DNA from: Azolla caroliniana
Taxonomy: Eukaryota > Polypodiophyta
Assembly: GCA_043228905.1 (NCBI GenBank)
Contig: JBHGNT010000001.1
Location: forward strand, 29,760,001-29,824,000
Length of the DNA stretch: 64,000 bases
Direction of reading: 5' to 3'
The translations under genes were made by a program, and so were the position numbers. The notes below the pieces were generated by a model, which ran no database searches, was not told the DNA's origin, and saw only the letters and a list, made by a program, of their open reading frames with translations. Within the stretch, counting starts at the first letter, position 1; each line of letters starts with the position of its first letter. Positions 22,031 to 35,553 of this stretch are shown piece after piece.

Positions 22031-24640
22031 AACATGTCTAGTAGTGGAAACCCTCATGCATGGTCCTTTCAAGACAAGGGGCAGAAAAAACCATATTGGT
22101 GGAGCATATCTCCAATTTATTCTGTCCCCAAAAAAGGTGAAGACCTCTACCTTTTTCCAATATTCTCGAAATTGTTGTTGGTTGCGAAACACAACATCAA
22201 GCTCGCCATGTATTGCCTCATATTAACCTCTTAGAGTATGTAGGAGCATCAACCATATCTCCTTGACTAACTCAATCACATTCAATTTGACTTTCTGAAA
22301 TACACACTTGCATCTTGCCTTCCATAATATCCAAACTACTAAAGAAGATATCATAGACCAAACATTGTCCTCTTCCAAACAATGGATTGGTGTAGTATAA
22401 GAAGCCTCTAATAAATGTTTTCCATCAGAGAGGAGAAGAAAATCAACATAGTCCCTTTCATAATTCAGTATTTCTTAAACCAACCTTCCCCATCTCACAA
22501 AACTCATGTGTACACATGTTTACAATAAATAGGATACAAAATTCTCAACATTCTTTTCCATGTTGTCCTAGTTATATGACATACCCATAAAACATGGTGA
22601 ACCGTTTCACTTGGAAAACCACAACTGTCACATTTTAAATCATGGCAATGCCCCCTCATCCATTACTTCACAGGAATGTCGTAATGTACCAATAGCCATC
22701 TAAACAAGACAACTTTTCTAGGAATTTGCAAGGCCCATAACCATTTCCAATAAGAATTCAACCAAGAGTGTCGTACATTACCCAAGCTCCAAAATTTAGA
22801 TGTTGTTGGCGTAACAACCGCGCCTCCTTAGCAACTCTATACCCATTTTTACTAAGTACTAAAAAAATGGTATTTGCTGACCTAGCATTCCTTGTGCTGA
22901 TATGCTTTGCCATTTCCATTCGTTGGGATCCCACAAAAGTTTATCAATGGGCTTATTCTCGTAGGCCCACAATTAAAATAAGTTGTTTATATCATTTGGG
23001 TGTGGATTCAACATCCATTTTTTTTTGTTTTTCCACAATATATGAATAGACAACATACTCCCTTGAGTTACAACTTCGTGTTCCATAAGGATAGAATGAA
23101 GCCGTTCAGAATGCAAAACATTGAAATAAAGATAGTCACGAGAGTTTTTATAGCCCTTGCCCCCAACAAGACATGTAAAGATGAAAACATACCATACCAA
23201 TATAGACTACTTTGAGAAGGTTGAAAGGAATACATCATAAACACTAATGATTTTTGCATACATAATGTTTCCACCCCAAATTGTGCGACAAACCTGGGTT
23301 TTGTTTTCCATCGTCGAAGAAGAAAAATTCAACCAATTCCTTACTGATCCAGATTCTCCTTTATCAAAATCAGCCCATTTCAACCTAGTTCTTTTCCCTA
23401 ACATTCCCCCCCTCCTTTGATAAAAGCAATGGGTTCATTATGAGGGGTTGGCACAACCATTCATCCATACATGATGGTAGAGATTGAACCTAGTTATGTT
23501 TCAAATCCCACCATGCCTTCATGATACCCCTAAAAAACTTATTCTGGCGCAAAATAACAAGGGAATGATTAAAATCTCTTAAAAACCACCATTTAACACT
23601 ATATTGCCAGTTGCCACATGTAGAAGGCATAACCTTAACCATTTTGTGCCTTAAGATTTTTTTCCATGGCTCCCCACCTGGCAACAAGCCTCTTATAATA
23701 AATTTTCCCAAAAAGGCCTTGTAATAGAGGATCAATCACTACAAGACCACCCTCGTCCTTTGGAGCTGTAATAACTTTCCAAGATACTTTGGCTCTCACA
23801 TATGAACCATCTTTAGATCCCCAGAGGAAATTTCTAATAAGCCTTTGTACTTGTGATAAAGCCGAATGTGAACACAACCAAGCCAACAAAATGTACCCAC
23901 ATGGAAGCCAACAATACTTGATTGGCAACAACAACCCGACCAGTCAATGACAATTTAGTAGCATTCCAATATAACAATTTCTCCCTTATAGCAAGCAACA
24001 AAGGAGCTACATGATCTTCCGGTGAAAGGTTGATTCCTGCTTGACATCCCAAGTATCTTACAAGTTTACCATGCGGAGTTCATAGAAACCATTCCTGTGG
24101 ACACCACAAGGGGTTTATTGTGGTACTTACACAGAACCCCACCAACTTATTCCAATTAATAACAGTTCCAAAAGCATAGCAAAAAGTATCAATAGCACCC
24201 GTTGTACTCTACACATATTATTGTGAGAACCTTGCAAATACAGGGTTGTATCATCACCAATTTGACAATCCACAACTTGCTCCTTTAACCAAGTTCATTG
24301 TAGTCCTTTTATATTCTGGACATTACTTATAAGAAAACTACTAAAAGTTACTCAAATCATCAAATATAAAAAAGGAGCTAATGGACATCATTGTCTCACT
24401 AACCTCGAATTTGAAAATGCTTGGCCTACCTCTCTAGCTACTAATACCCTACTAATAGTTGAGTTTTAAAGAGTGGATACAACCGTTAGCCATTGATTAG
24501 GGAAACCTAGCTTTTCCATAGTGCCCCACAAAAAAGACCAATCTACCCTATCATAAGCCATTTCAAAATCCAACAACAAGATAGCTAAATTCTCTTTCCT
24601 TTCTTGTAATTCACCAAAACCTTTAGCAACTTAACTCTAA
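22030..24640 (-). mobile_element. degenerate LINE (non-LTR retrotransposon), ORF2 remnant
   Basis: The minus-strand translation, read across several frames with stops, gives the plant LINE reverse-transcriptase order. FEMAYDRVDWSFLW lies near 24,560; VRQ.CPLAPFLYL near 24,390; the GDDTTLYL version of the catalytic YADD-type box (normally FADDT) near 24,260; LSLTGRVVVANQVLLASMW near 23,930; RLIRNFLWGSKDG near 23,830. The zinc-knuckle RT tail (RKVVLFRWLLVHYDIP, then CDSCGFPSETVHHVL.VCH) lies at 22,560-22,740, and the C-terminal WSMISSLVVWILWKARCK near 22,340. Numerous stops and frameshifts show that it is long dead. No endonuclease domain is present, so it is 5'-truncated at about 24,640. The 3' end is uncertain. 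Confidence 0.88.
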
Positions 24641-26791
24641 TTTTGCACATGAAATTCTTCGAACACTATATATTTTTTAGCTAGAATAACCCTCCTCTAA
24701 TAAGCTCCTCCCATGGTTTGAGAACATTGAAAATATGCAGGGATTTTGTAGGATATTAGGTATGTTATAGTCGATTTCTAGTTTTGTTTTAGAATGCATT
24801 ATTTTCCCAAGTAGATTAGGTCTTGCTTCAACAATATATATTGTCACATTATGTTTTGTGACTCTCATATGATGTTGGTGTGAAAGGGGATCTCTAGGGT
24901 TGGGTTATCTTGTTTGACAAGGACATGATGTGTTTGATTAACTATATTGATTGCATGCTACAAAAGCCATGCCTGTAGCATATTAAGGGTTGTCTTTATT
25001 TAGGCTACAATGTGGGATGTCATTTCGGTAATGTTGTTATGGTGTATACATATATTGATTGTCAATAGCACAATTTTGAATGGTAAGTGCCCTACATATG
25101 TATTATATATAAGAGATTCCGATTCACGTTGATCTTGCATCCTAACCGCCCTCAACTTTTTTGTCAATTGCCAAAAAACACTTATACGCCTCCTTTAGTT
25201 TCATTGTTTACAAACAATAGTCTACCAATGTACCACTTTTCACAAATTTCACCTGTTTGTGCACCTTAATCTATCTTAGAACACAAAAGGTCATTGTAGT
25301 TTTGTGGATATCCAATTTGCGGAAAACGCATGATGTGCTACTTTGGCTCTTAAATTAATATTTTGGCCCATGCCATCCATGGAGTGTTTTTGCATGCCAA
25401 AACATGGATGGACTGGACCATGAATTCTACTTGCTTAGTATGTTTGGTTGTTTAGGCTAATTAACAGTAATAACTTAGCCTATATACGAGTGGAAACGAA
25501 AGAGAACAAAGATGTACAACCTATGGGCACAACCTCTTGGAGTGCATGAGCCAAATGTTTTTAAGTAGTACAAGCGTATCAATGATGTGCATAGCTTGAT
25601 CTGATGATTGCATCAATGTATTGATGAGTTATGAAGTAACAAATATTAGGTAGGAAGGAGGATGGACTAGATCTAAATCACATTGCGTGTTAAAATGCAA
25701 CATGGGAACCATTGCCTTTGCATGTCATCGAGGACTAAAACTTTAACACTCATATACAAGCTCAAAGAAATGTTTATACATGGCATAATAAACTTTTGAC
25801 ACACAAAAGCTTATAGTCTCATAATATTAGCTCATTGAAAATTGGAAATAATATACAAACACATAGTGGTGAAAGTCGTGCTTTGCACATGTAATGGTTG
25901 GTGGAAGTCTCAAGCAATCAATCTAAGGTTGCGGTCATCATAAAAAGTACCCATAGGTTTTAGTTGGAGACCATCAACAACAATCATTTGTTCCTAATAG
26001 AAAAAGGACCTTACAACTAACAATCGACGACAGTTCGGTTCGGTTCAAGAGCATCAAACTCAAAATGTTTAAACAAAAATTGAAACTTAAATTGAATGGA
26101 GCGGAACCACAAACCATTTAAACCAAAACCATTCAAGCTGAATTATTACCAAAACCATTCAAGCTGAACCCTAAAACCACAGTTTCGTGGTTTGGTCTTG
26201 GTTTTCAAGATAGGTCAAAATTCAAATATATAATTTTCAAGATTTTAAAATTTAAAGGTTCTTCCTAAAGCAGTGGTTTTGTGGTTTGGTTCAATTCCGT
26301 CACCAATTGCTACTTACAACAACAACAATATGGGATGGCGACCTTGGATGTGAGTGGCAAGCCCAGACCCAAACACAAACACAAACACAAGACAAACACA
26401 AGATTTGGTATATGACCATGGACATAAACAAGGGTTGAGCAAAGCAACCCAAATCGCGAGGCGAACAAGATGGTGTGTGTGAATGGCGAGACCCGGGTTT
26501 GGCAAGTTGGATGAGGCCCAACACACGGCAATTATCGAAACATCACAATGTGTTGGATGAACGGGCGGACAACGCGGATGGCCATCTGTGGGCATGGCCA
26601 ATCAGCAACTAGGTACGGGCGGAGAACGTGGATGGCCGGCTGGCCGGCCATCCGTGGGGGTGGTCAATCAGCAACTATATAGGTAGCTATTGCTCTGCTC
26701 TGCTCTGCTCTCTCTCTCTCTCTCTCTGTGCTAGTGGGAGTCATGTCATGACTTCCCTTTTGCTTCCAGACATGGCATGACATGGCTTTTC

Positions 26792-26840
<49 letters not shown>

Positions 26841-27384
26841 GTAGTCTTTCTTCTTTTGCTCTGTTTTTTGCATGCTCTTCATCGATGATCGTGGCCTCCT
26901 CTGTTCCTTCCTCTGCACTCTTAACAATCTCTGCTGGAACTGCACACACTCCTTCCAATCAGCAGCAGCACAGGTAGACCCTACTATCCCCACCATATCA
27001 AAAAAGTCACGAGGCACAGAGACAGAGACAGAGACAGAGACAGAGACAGAGACAGAGGGATGATGATGTTCTTGATGAAAAATGTAGCATTCACGTCCCC
27101 TAAAATGATAGAGAAAATGGAAGGTAATACTAACGCCTGCAAAAAGCCACGACTGTCTCCTCAAGAGAGCGAAGCTACAACCATCTTTTTGGTACACCAT
27201 ACATGTTTGAGACAGGAGCTATAGACGAAGAAGAAGAAAGAAAAGAAAAGGAGTTGGTAAAAAAAACAAAACCCAGCGAGGTAAGAAAAGGAAGGTTGGA
27301 CTCCCTTCAGATTCTGCTCGCTTCTTTACAAGACCTTTGTCATTCACAATCACATTTGCTGCTTTTCAAACCTCAGAAAACCAA
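24641..27384. other. intergenic and remorin upstream region with simple repeats
   Basis: No gene is seen from 24,640 to 26,700. Simple sequences include a repeated aaaccattcaagctgaa motif near 26,125-26,170, an acacaa run near 26,370-26,400, a CTCTG/CT run at 26,693-26,727, a CAT run at about 26,789-26,840, and a GAGACA run at about 27,017-27,057. The stretch from about 26,870 probably includes the promoter and leader of the remorin gene. Confidence 0.5.
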
Positions 27385-29619
27385 ATGGATGTCTCTCTCT
27401 CTGGAGTATCAATGGAGAAAGCTGCATCTTTGAAGGTCGAGGAAATGGTAAACCTCTTTGAAAAAATGGATGGGAAGCCAAGCCGAGAGGTGCATCAAAT
27501 CTCGATGGACAGGATTGGATCTCCTGCCAACACAGAAGATTCGCGAGCATTGGTATCTATCCCACAATCGAGTATGCTGTCACTTCCATCTCTCTTTTGT
27601 CTAAAGGGGAGCATGCTATCTATCCAACGCAGACATAGCTATACTTAAATTTAGACATTCTTATGCTTGACACTGTCATGGTACTGTGTACATGCTATAC
27701 TGAATATCTATTCAACAACTGATTATGTCATCATTTTGATGTCTGATTTGTCTTAAAGATCATTCTATCCATCTAGCTTAGATGAAGGTATACCTAAATA
27801 CCTACTTATGCTTGACACTGTCACGGTACTAATCAGACACTGTGGTTGAATCTAGAAACTACTGTATTCGATTTCCCGTTTTGATGGAGTGATTGTGTAA
27901 AACTCAATCTTTAATGATGTGAGAGAGGGGTTTCTCCTGAACCATGATGGTTATACTGCTTATGTTTGTGACTGCTTTAGAATAGTAGAATATTGTGCTT
28001 ATGCTTCTGATTGCTTTTAGAACTTGCTTGATTAATTCCTTCATGAGTTTTACATAATTGATAATGGTAATAAATGAACATTAACGAATAAACCTGCACA
28101 TAGACTGGTAATAAACCTTCATGATAAGATGAAGTTCACACTATTAATAGTTTCTTTCCAATACATGGTGATCATAGTTCTAATGCTATGGTTCACATGA
28201 GTGACCAATGTTTGTTCACGCATCTGTAAATATGACATCTACCTTTTGTGCTTGTTTATACCATCCTAACCTACAAGTCCATCGATATAATGCATTTAAA
28301 TCACACAATTTGTTTCCTCTTGTAGCAGACAAGCTTCAAAAAGATTCGGACAAGCGTCAAAGAGATATTGACAAGGTCCAGAGAGATTCTGAGAGGGAAG
28401 GATCTCCATACAATACCTCTATGAGTGGAAGCTCGTTAAACAAAGGTCTCTTTCTCTATCTTTCTCACATTTGCGTGCATGCATTTAGAATGTTTTAATT
28501 CATGCCATCGTTCTAATTTCTAGTAACATGTAATACGAATGGAAAAGATAAAGGTTGGAGGCATATGACAAGTGCCATTAAACACATGCTAGCATTTCTG
28601 TCTATGCCTGGTTTACAATTTATTTAATTGAATGCACAAATGGTTTCTACTTGACAGATGTTGAGATGGCCAAAATAAAAAAAGAAAAGATTCTTTCATT
28701 AATAGAAGCATGGGAAGAAAGCAAGAAAAAGAGGTCCCTTTACAGGTAACCAGTGATTGCCTTTGTCTGAGAGATGAATTATTTCATAATACATGCCTTG
28801 GAAGTTTTACTTTTAAAATTTTCGTTTTTGAAATGGTGTATGATTGTGCATCCTTTGGACATACACACGCTTTTAAGAAGAGACATGATGAATATTGGGT
28901 TACTTCTACCTTTTTTGTGTCGCGTTCACATTGTATTATCTGAATAGCAATTGGGTTCAGTAGAAAAAGGAAAACAAAACGCTTTTATTGGGTTGATTTC
29001 TGTTTTTGGGATGGTTTTTCCTGGAATCATAATTCTTCTAGAGCTGGTGTTCCATCTTATTAGTGAGCTTTTATCCTATGTTGAATTTAATTGACCTTGA
29101 ATATTATCCTTCGAGTACTGTACATGCAAATGATGAGACTAAAAGATTGGGATGAACGTACGTAATATGGAACAGATATAACAAAACAATGGCAAAATTG
29201 GATGCGTGGGAGCTGGGCAAGATAGCAAGGGCGCAAGCAAGTTTGAGAACATTTGAGGTTAATAGATTTGAATTATGCACTCAAATTTTGATTTCTTGGT
29301 CAAAAAGTTGTTTTCTGATGGGATTATGTCTCTATATGGTTGGGGGGAGATGTTTAATGCTAACCCTTCCATTAGCCAGTCCTTGTCATTATGAAAGTTT
29401 TTAAAGTCACTTTGTCAGCAGGAGAGGCTGGAAAACAAACGAGCTACTTGTGTGGAGAAAACCAGTAACAAGATCGCTGTAGTTCAGAAGATTGCAGAGG
29501 AAAAGAGAGCCCTTGCTGAAGCATGCCATGGGCATGAAGTGCTGAAAGTTGAAGAAACCGCAGCCAAATGCCGAGCTTCTGGCCTCCGGCCTGGGAGTAG
29601 TTTTCTCACTTGGCGTTAG
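27385..29619 (+). CDS. remorin family protein
   Basis: Remorins are plant-specific plasma-membrane nanodomain proteins acting in signalling and symbiont/pathogen responses. Spliced model: 27385-27571, 28326-28445, 28658-28745, 29176-29257 and 29422-29619, in frame throughout, 224 residues. The N-terminal 100 residues are charged and variable and include KLQKDSDKRQRDIDKVQRDS, a heptad-like stretch. The C-terminal remorin domain runs from about residue 105: ILSLIEAWEESKKKR, KLDAWELGKIARAQASL, ERLENKRATCVEKTSNKIAV and EEKRALAEACHGHEVLKVEE, predicted to be coiled coil. The protein ends RPGSSFLTWR and lacks the Cys-rich tail (often CF/CFF) that anchors many remorins by acylation. The ATG at 27,385 is the first in frame after the leader; MEKAAS nine codons later is an alternative. 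Exon 1's donor (CGA|GTATGC) is the least certain junction. Confidence 0.85.
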
Positions 29620-32239
29620 TTGATTCAATAACCTGGTCCCTTGTCCTGTGGACCTCTTGGAATTTGAGCCCTTGTTTTCTTATTTATTTTGGTTCTTTAC
29701 ATTCATCATGCCTAAGGAGAAAACTCAATTGCCTATCATAGGCACCAATGGGAAACAAAAAAATAAAAGCTGATCAGTCTGAGAATATTGTATTTTCAAT
29801 TATTAATTTTACCCATGATTTTTGTATGTCCCAGAATTTGTTATACATCTAAAGGAAAACTTGTAGTTTGGGAATCTACAGCTTGGAGTTTTCGCAGTTC
29901 CAGTTGCATGCTATTATTTGAAGAAATTTCCTATGTTGCAAATTTCAAAGACATTAGATGAAGTGGTTTGGAGTCTTTTCTTTGCTTCAAGTTACAAAAC
30001 ACATTGCTGATGTTGGCCTTCTGTATGAGAGGATGTGTTAAGCACAAGTAGTTGGTATCTAATTCAAAAGTTGGCATGTTTAAAGTCTTACATGTTACAG
30101 GGTCGTGTGCATTGATGTTGTATATGACTCTAAAAATGTAAAACAATAAGAAAGTAGAATGTTTTTAGATTTGTGTTCAACAAGATCCACTGCCAATCTA
30201 TAGTGGCCATTTCTAAGAACGTTGTGTATCCAAACTGAAATAAGGTAGCATAATCAATGTCAATCTAAATCTAATTTCAAGGTCTGATCATGGGCAGAAA
30301 ATTGAAGAGACGATTTTGTGTTCCTCGTCTCTGCCGTATTTGGCGCTTCAGTTCTGTCTCTTCTTGATAGGCAGGGAGTTCCATTGATTAACGCATACCA
30401 TGATTCTTTCACATACAGGCAGGCAGTAGTGCGGTCCCCACCTCTCTTTTACTCTCTCATCACAAAAAGTAGTAGAGTCCTGACATTCCTTTCAGTAAAA
30501 CATGTTTGGGCAGTCAATTGCCTGCTGTAGTGAAATCGCAGTGGTTCCTGCTGAAAAGTGTAAAACTTACATTCATGAGATGAGAACTTCTGGAAGATAA
30601 GCACGAAAATGTCAAGAAAAATAAACTCCTTCCTTTTGGCAAAAAAATTAAGATCAAGGAAAAATAAAATTCTTTATATTAATATTTTTAATTTGATGGT
30701 GTAATGTATAAAGAGTCTTCTTGCCTACTTATTATTTGCTGCACTAGAGACACATGTAGACATGCAAAGAAGTTTAAAATGTTTAAATCCCACTACACTT
30801 TAGTGTTTCTTTTATTAATCTCAATTGCTTCAGTTTCACTTGGCTTAAGATGCTTTCTTGCGTTCTTTTGGGCTGTAATTATTCACCCATCCTTAACTGC
30901 ATCTTTATAGAATTGCATAGTGAACCAATTTGTTTATTGATAGAATTGCGTACTGAACCAATAAATCAGGCACCTTTCTACAACATGACTTGTAGGTCAA
31001 CAGAGAAATTACCCAGCCATCTAGATGTTACAACAAGACAAATAACAAAGGATCAGCATGAAACCAAATCAAAACCCTAATCCAAATTCAATCATTAATG
31101 TTGACAGCTTCAGATCTGCACTGTCAATGTTTTCAAAGTGTCACCAAATTTTAGTTTCAGTTTTATAAATAACCTATATTGCATGGTTCCAATTAACTCA
31201 TCTTGCCAATTTATGCAGAAATAGAGATAAACCACAATACGTAATGCGAATAGATGGTTCCATATTATCAGGCATTCAAGAACCTTATTTTTGGGGGTTA
31301 TTGGATTGGTATTTGCCTCTGTTATCACTCACTTTATAGAATGTAGGATGATGACTGGATAAAGTTAAGAAATCCATCTACTATAGCATAGACAAGTAAG
31401 AAGAATTTAGATGCCATCATCACATACATCAATATTACCCTCACATATTTACATCTTCGCAGTCACCATCACATGCATGTGGGACCTGCATCAGGTTCCA
31501 AGTCCAACGCTTAAGACGCTTCTAAGTTTCCTTTAACAGAGTTTCAGTAAGATTCATTGAGTTTTCACCTGTCTGCAAAAGTTACCATTACTTGGTTCAA
31601 GCTAGAGAAAGTCAAAAGAATCCTTTCTTTTCTTCCTACTTCAAGAGGAGCATGAGATGATTGTTCTCTCTTCTTTACCTTCAAACATTTCACTATCATA
31701 TGTAGTACTTCCATATACTTACATAGCAAAGATGATGTTCCAGCAATTGATAATAATGTATGAACCTTCCCTCAAAACTTCTAAGGTAGTCGTACAACCA
31801 AAATTGTATAAATTTCATATATATTTTCACTATTAATAATCTCTCAAGAAACATTAGCTCCACAAGTATGTTAAACAGTTCCAGATGAACTCAACAAGCA
31901 TGATAATTGCTAAAGAATAATCATACTCAGGTCTTAAAGGTTTTGTGGGGGGGGGGGGGCGCCCAATCTTAATAAATAACAAAATTGTTATATGCGTATT
32001 TAATAAGCGGCCATCAAGACAACCCATTCTCGCAGTTAAAGATTCATTTTTCCTACTTTGCTTGCCTAGTAGAAAATGGCTGGATCAGGTGGAGGACCAA
32101 AAACAGACCTCCATGAATGTGGTACAGCCCATTTAACTGGTACATACCCTACATCACAAGAGGAAATTTTATAAGTTTGAGAAGACTGCATATTAGTCTT
32201 GAGATAGTGTTTGTGCCACTTGTTTTCTATGAGAAGTCA
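29620..32239. other. intergenic, no gene recognised
   Basis: AT-rich DNA with only short open frames of no recognised family. A run of about 12 G lies near 31,947-31,958. The left end must hold the remorin 3' UTR and the right end the PAC2 3' UTR. Confidence 0.5.
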
Positions 32240-35200
32240 TTATATACCATCAGTTTTTGTTCGAGAAAGGAAACTTTGCAGAGCTTCCGCTAGTAGAAAA
32301 GCATCTTGAATGTTATCACCTTCTGAGCAGAAATATAGAATGCATAACACATCCAAGCCTTTAGCCTGGGAATGTAAAGAGATCATCATTTAGTTTTAGC
32401 CTGGATATATGAACACATGGTGAATATCTTCTATTAGCTTATGGGCCTACTCTAGCCTTTAGTAGCACCTAATGACGTTGTACTTTTTTGAAGCCCTTCC
32501 ATTCATATAAAGAATAAAAATACAGTCAAAAGAATAAATACATTATGATCTAAACATTTCATTTGATTTAAGAAACGTAGTATTATAATACCTTGCAGCA
32601 AGAGAACAACGATGCAAATGGTAGACTAGGATAATACATTTCATCAGTTAATTGTATCTCACGTGATTCAAGATCTTCCTCAATCTCACCGCAGGAATAT
32701 GACTCTAACAATTTCCATTCCTGTGTCAAGGGTAGAAACTGCTCCAGTTTTCTCCATCCAAGCCCTTCACATCTTTCATCTGTGCCATCAGGATTGGCCG
32801 TGGAGATGTACCTTATTGGTGAGCTGAAAATCACAGTACAAAAATGGAATTACAAACACAGAAAAAATGAATATTTCTGACAAATTCAGCACCAATAGCC
32901 ATCTTGAAGAATAACTGCATCTCTTCTCTTTACAAAGAAGGAAATTCCGCCTAACTGGAAACTTTAAAAAAAAACATATGTTTGCTGATTGCCACCATAG
33001 GAAAATGGCTAATTCTGCAGCTAGTTACAGAAAACTGTACATGAATCCATCCATACAAATACAAATATATGAAAATTTTAAGGGTAAGAGATACATACCT
33101 TCCAACATCCTGCATAGGGCGCTTGCCTGCATCCACACCTGAAAGTATGATTACTTCTTTTGTATTATTGGTAGTAGTCCATGCAGCGAGGTTTTTTGCA
33201 AATTTCAACATAGTGCCCTGTTTTTCAAAGCAATCTCAGGAGTTACAGAACCAGCATAGTCCAACTCCTAATGCACTAAACACCAATGTGTCCTTAGACA
33301 CAGACAAACAAGCAAACACAAGCTGAATATTTTCTAATGTCAAAATATTTTCTCAAAGGGCATAATCATGCCAGCCTTTACAAAAAACGAGAAGATGGCC
33401 TTTCTGGGGTAGAATATACGCCATTATTTAGAAAGCTTTCCCACATGTGAGGCCATGATTGGATAGTTAAGGATGCACGAAATTCTCGATCAAAATTGAA
33501 CAAAGCAAGAATAACTCCAGCCATGTTTCCAAACACACATATAATTAATTTAATATCTCCATTAGGTGGACATGACATTCTTTTTTCAGCAAGGCATCCA
33601 ACACCGAACTCATGGCAACAAATTAATTTGATCAGGTTCACGATACAAGAAAATATCAAAGTTTAAATTTTAGGTCAAATAAAGGATTTCAAAGCATGGA
33701 TTGTGATGCTCACAAAATCCTCATACACCAGCCAAATTAGCCAGCATATGCATATTCAATTGAAGAACACATGAAATAATAAAGCCATTACCAAACGAAA
33801 ATCCCATATTCAATAATAGCACATTTTGTTCATACCCTCAACAAGAAATAAATGCAAACACAAAGTTGTATATTTTCAAAGACCGCATAATCTCTTTCTC
33901 TTTTGTAAATGTTTGCAAGAGGGAATGGAAGATGAAGCGCCTACCCCCTACATTTGTAGAGTGGTTTCAAAGCTGCATGTGCATCATTAAGAACATGTGG
34001 TTATCAAGGCCTACTCTAGTTGGGAAGTTTCTGTCATCACACCAAGCATAAATCATAGTGATAACTGGGGTTACAGATTTGCATATATAGTTGGAAAAAT
34101 CAAAGACTATAATATAAAAAAAGAAAAAATGGCATACCTTAATTACAGGAGCTCGTTGCTGAATGATCTTCAAATCATTGTTGGCTTCATAGACTGGAGA
34201 CTCAGTTAAGTTAATATAGGATTTATTCTAATCCCTCTCTCTCTGTCTCTCTGTCTCTCTCTCTTTATATTGCATTTTACGGCTTGTTGTTACGTTTAGG
34301 GTTTCCTCTTGCTGCATTTTAGTGGTTTCATTCAGACTGAGTTTTAAAGGTCTTCTCATTCCAATGCAAATTTAAGAATCTTCTCATCCTGAGGTCCAAG
34401 ACAAAATCTAAGGCAAGGATTCTCATTCAAAGGAAAATAAAATATTTTCGCATTCTAGACAAATGAAATTGAATCTCGTAAGTTTTTCTCATTCCAATGC
34501 AAAACCAAAGATTTTTTTCATTCAAAGGCAATATCAAGGAATTTTCTCATTCAAAGAGAAAATGAATGATTTTTCTCATTCTAATGCAAACTCAAAGATT
34601 TCTCACATTAAAATGTAATATCAATGATTGTCTCAGTCTAATGCAATGAGTTTGACATAAACCAAAGAGATAGGAAAAATAGAGTAATAAATATTTACCT
34701 TCGAGAGCAACTGCGAGTTCTCCATTGTTCATATCATGGAAGGGGTCATTCCCAACACAAGGTAAGACGTGAGGGTCATCAAGATAGCCCACTTTTTGTG
34801 ATTTCCAGGATGCAATTATAAGATCCGATGCCAATTGACCTACGTTTCCAATAGAAAGCGCTGGCTGTGTAGAGAAAAAACAAGAACGAAGACTTGAGGT
34901 TTTGGATTTTATAGTTTTTTATTTGCTTTCTAGGGATTATGATCAGGATTGATGCTTAATATTTAAAAACGTTTTCTTGGTTACAGTTAAAGTTAAAATG
35001 ATCTAGGATTTAGGATTTGTAATTTAGGAAATAGGATTTAGAAGAATAAGCTAGGGTCTAGGATTTTAAAAGGTTTTACACAATGCATGCTTTTTAGGTA
35101 CTGTTTTAAGGTTTAGAAGTTGAGGCTTGATAAATCTTCCATGCTCCAACGTAAATGAGTTCAACTGGCTGCTTACCAGCAAAAGCGTAACAGGGGATGA

Positions 35201-35248
35201 TGCTGCCTTTGACTTGCAATCTTCAGCCGAGCAAGGAAAGTACTCCAT
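32240..35248 (-). CDS. PSMG2: proteasome assembly chaperone 2 (PAC2/PSMG2-like)
   Basis: PAC2 pairs with PAC1 to build the alpha ring of the 20S proteasome. Spliced model: 32240-32365, 32592-32823, 33099-33217, 34138-34193, 34699-34864 and 35177-35248. Phases agree at every junction, giving 256 residues, about the usual length. Family landmarks in order: PALSIGNVGQLASDL at residue 25, KVGYLDDPHVLPCVGND, IIQQRAPVIKGTMLKFAKNL, EVIILSGVDAGKRPM, RYISTANPDGTDE, LGWRKLEQF, YYPSLPFASLFSCCKAKGLD, and a C-terminal FCSEGDNIQDAFLLAEAL. The start at 35,248 (MEYFPCSAEDC) matches the short N-terminus of relatives; an in-frame ATG 14 codons upstream (35,290) would lengthen it. The large fourth intron (33,218-34,137) contains nothing recognisable. 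The leader may be spliced to 36,964-37,050 in duplication copy B (inference). Confidence 0.92.
34232..34266. repeat. CT/CTGT microsatellite in a PAC2 intron
   Basis: A run of ctctctctgtctctctgtctctctctctt lies 5' (on the gene strand) of the fourth-from-last exon. Confidence 0.85.
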
Positions 35249-35553
35249 TATTTCTTGAACGGACGACAGAGCTGCTTTCAGCTTCCGCAATAATCTTTCA
35301 GTAAGTTACAATTGTGAGTTCATGACGGTTTCACAGTTATTGTCCACAGCAACAAGTCGGATGTCCGACGTTAGCCAGCAATTACAAGCCAAGCCATCGA
35401 CACCATCATGCCCAAAATGGAAATGGCTCCATTTCTACACATCATCGAAAAGGACCTTATGTTTATAATCAACCAACCATTATGATATGAGACAAGGCAG
35501 ACAAACTTAATGTCCTCGTCCCCAACAAAATCCTTAAACATTGTGTTTTCTCG

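Noticed and set aside
26746-26977. Open frames with long Met or Ile runs
   Set aside because: They are translations of the CAT/ATG microsatellite upstream of the remorin gene.
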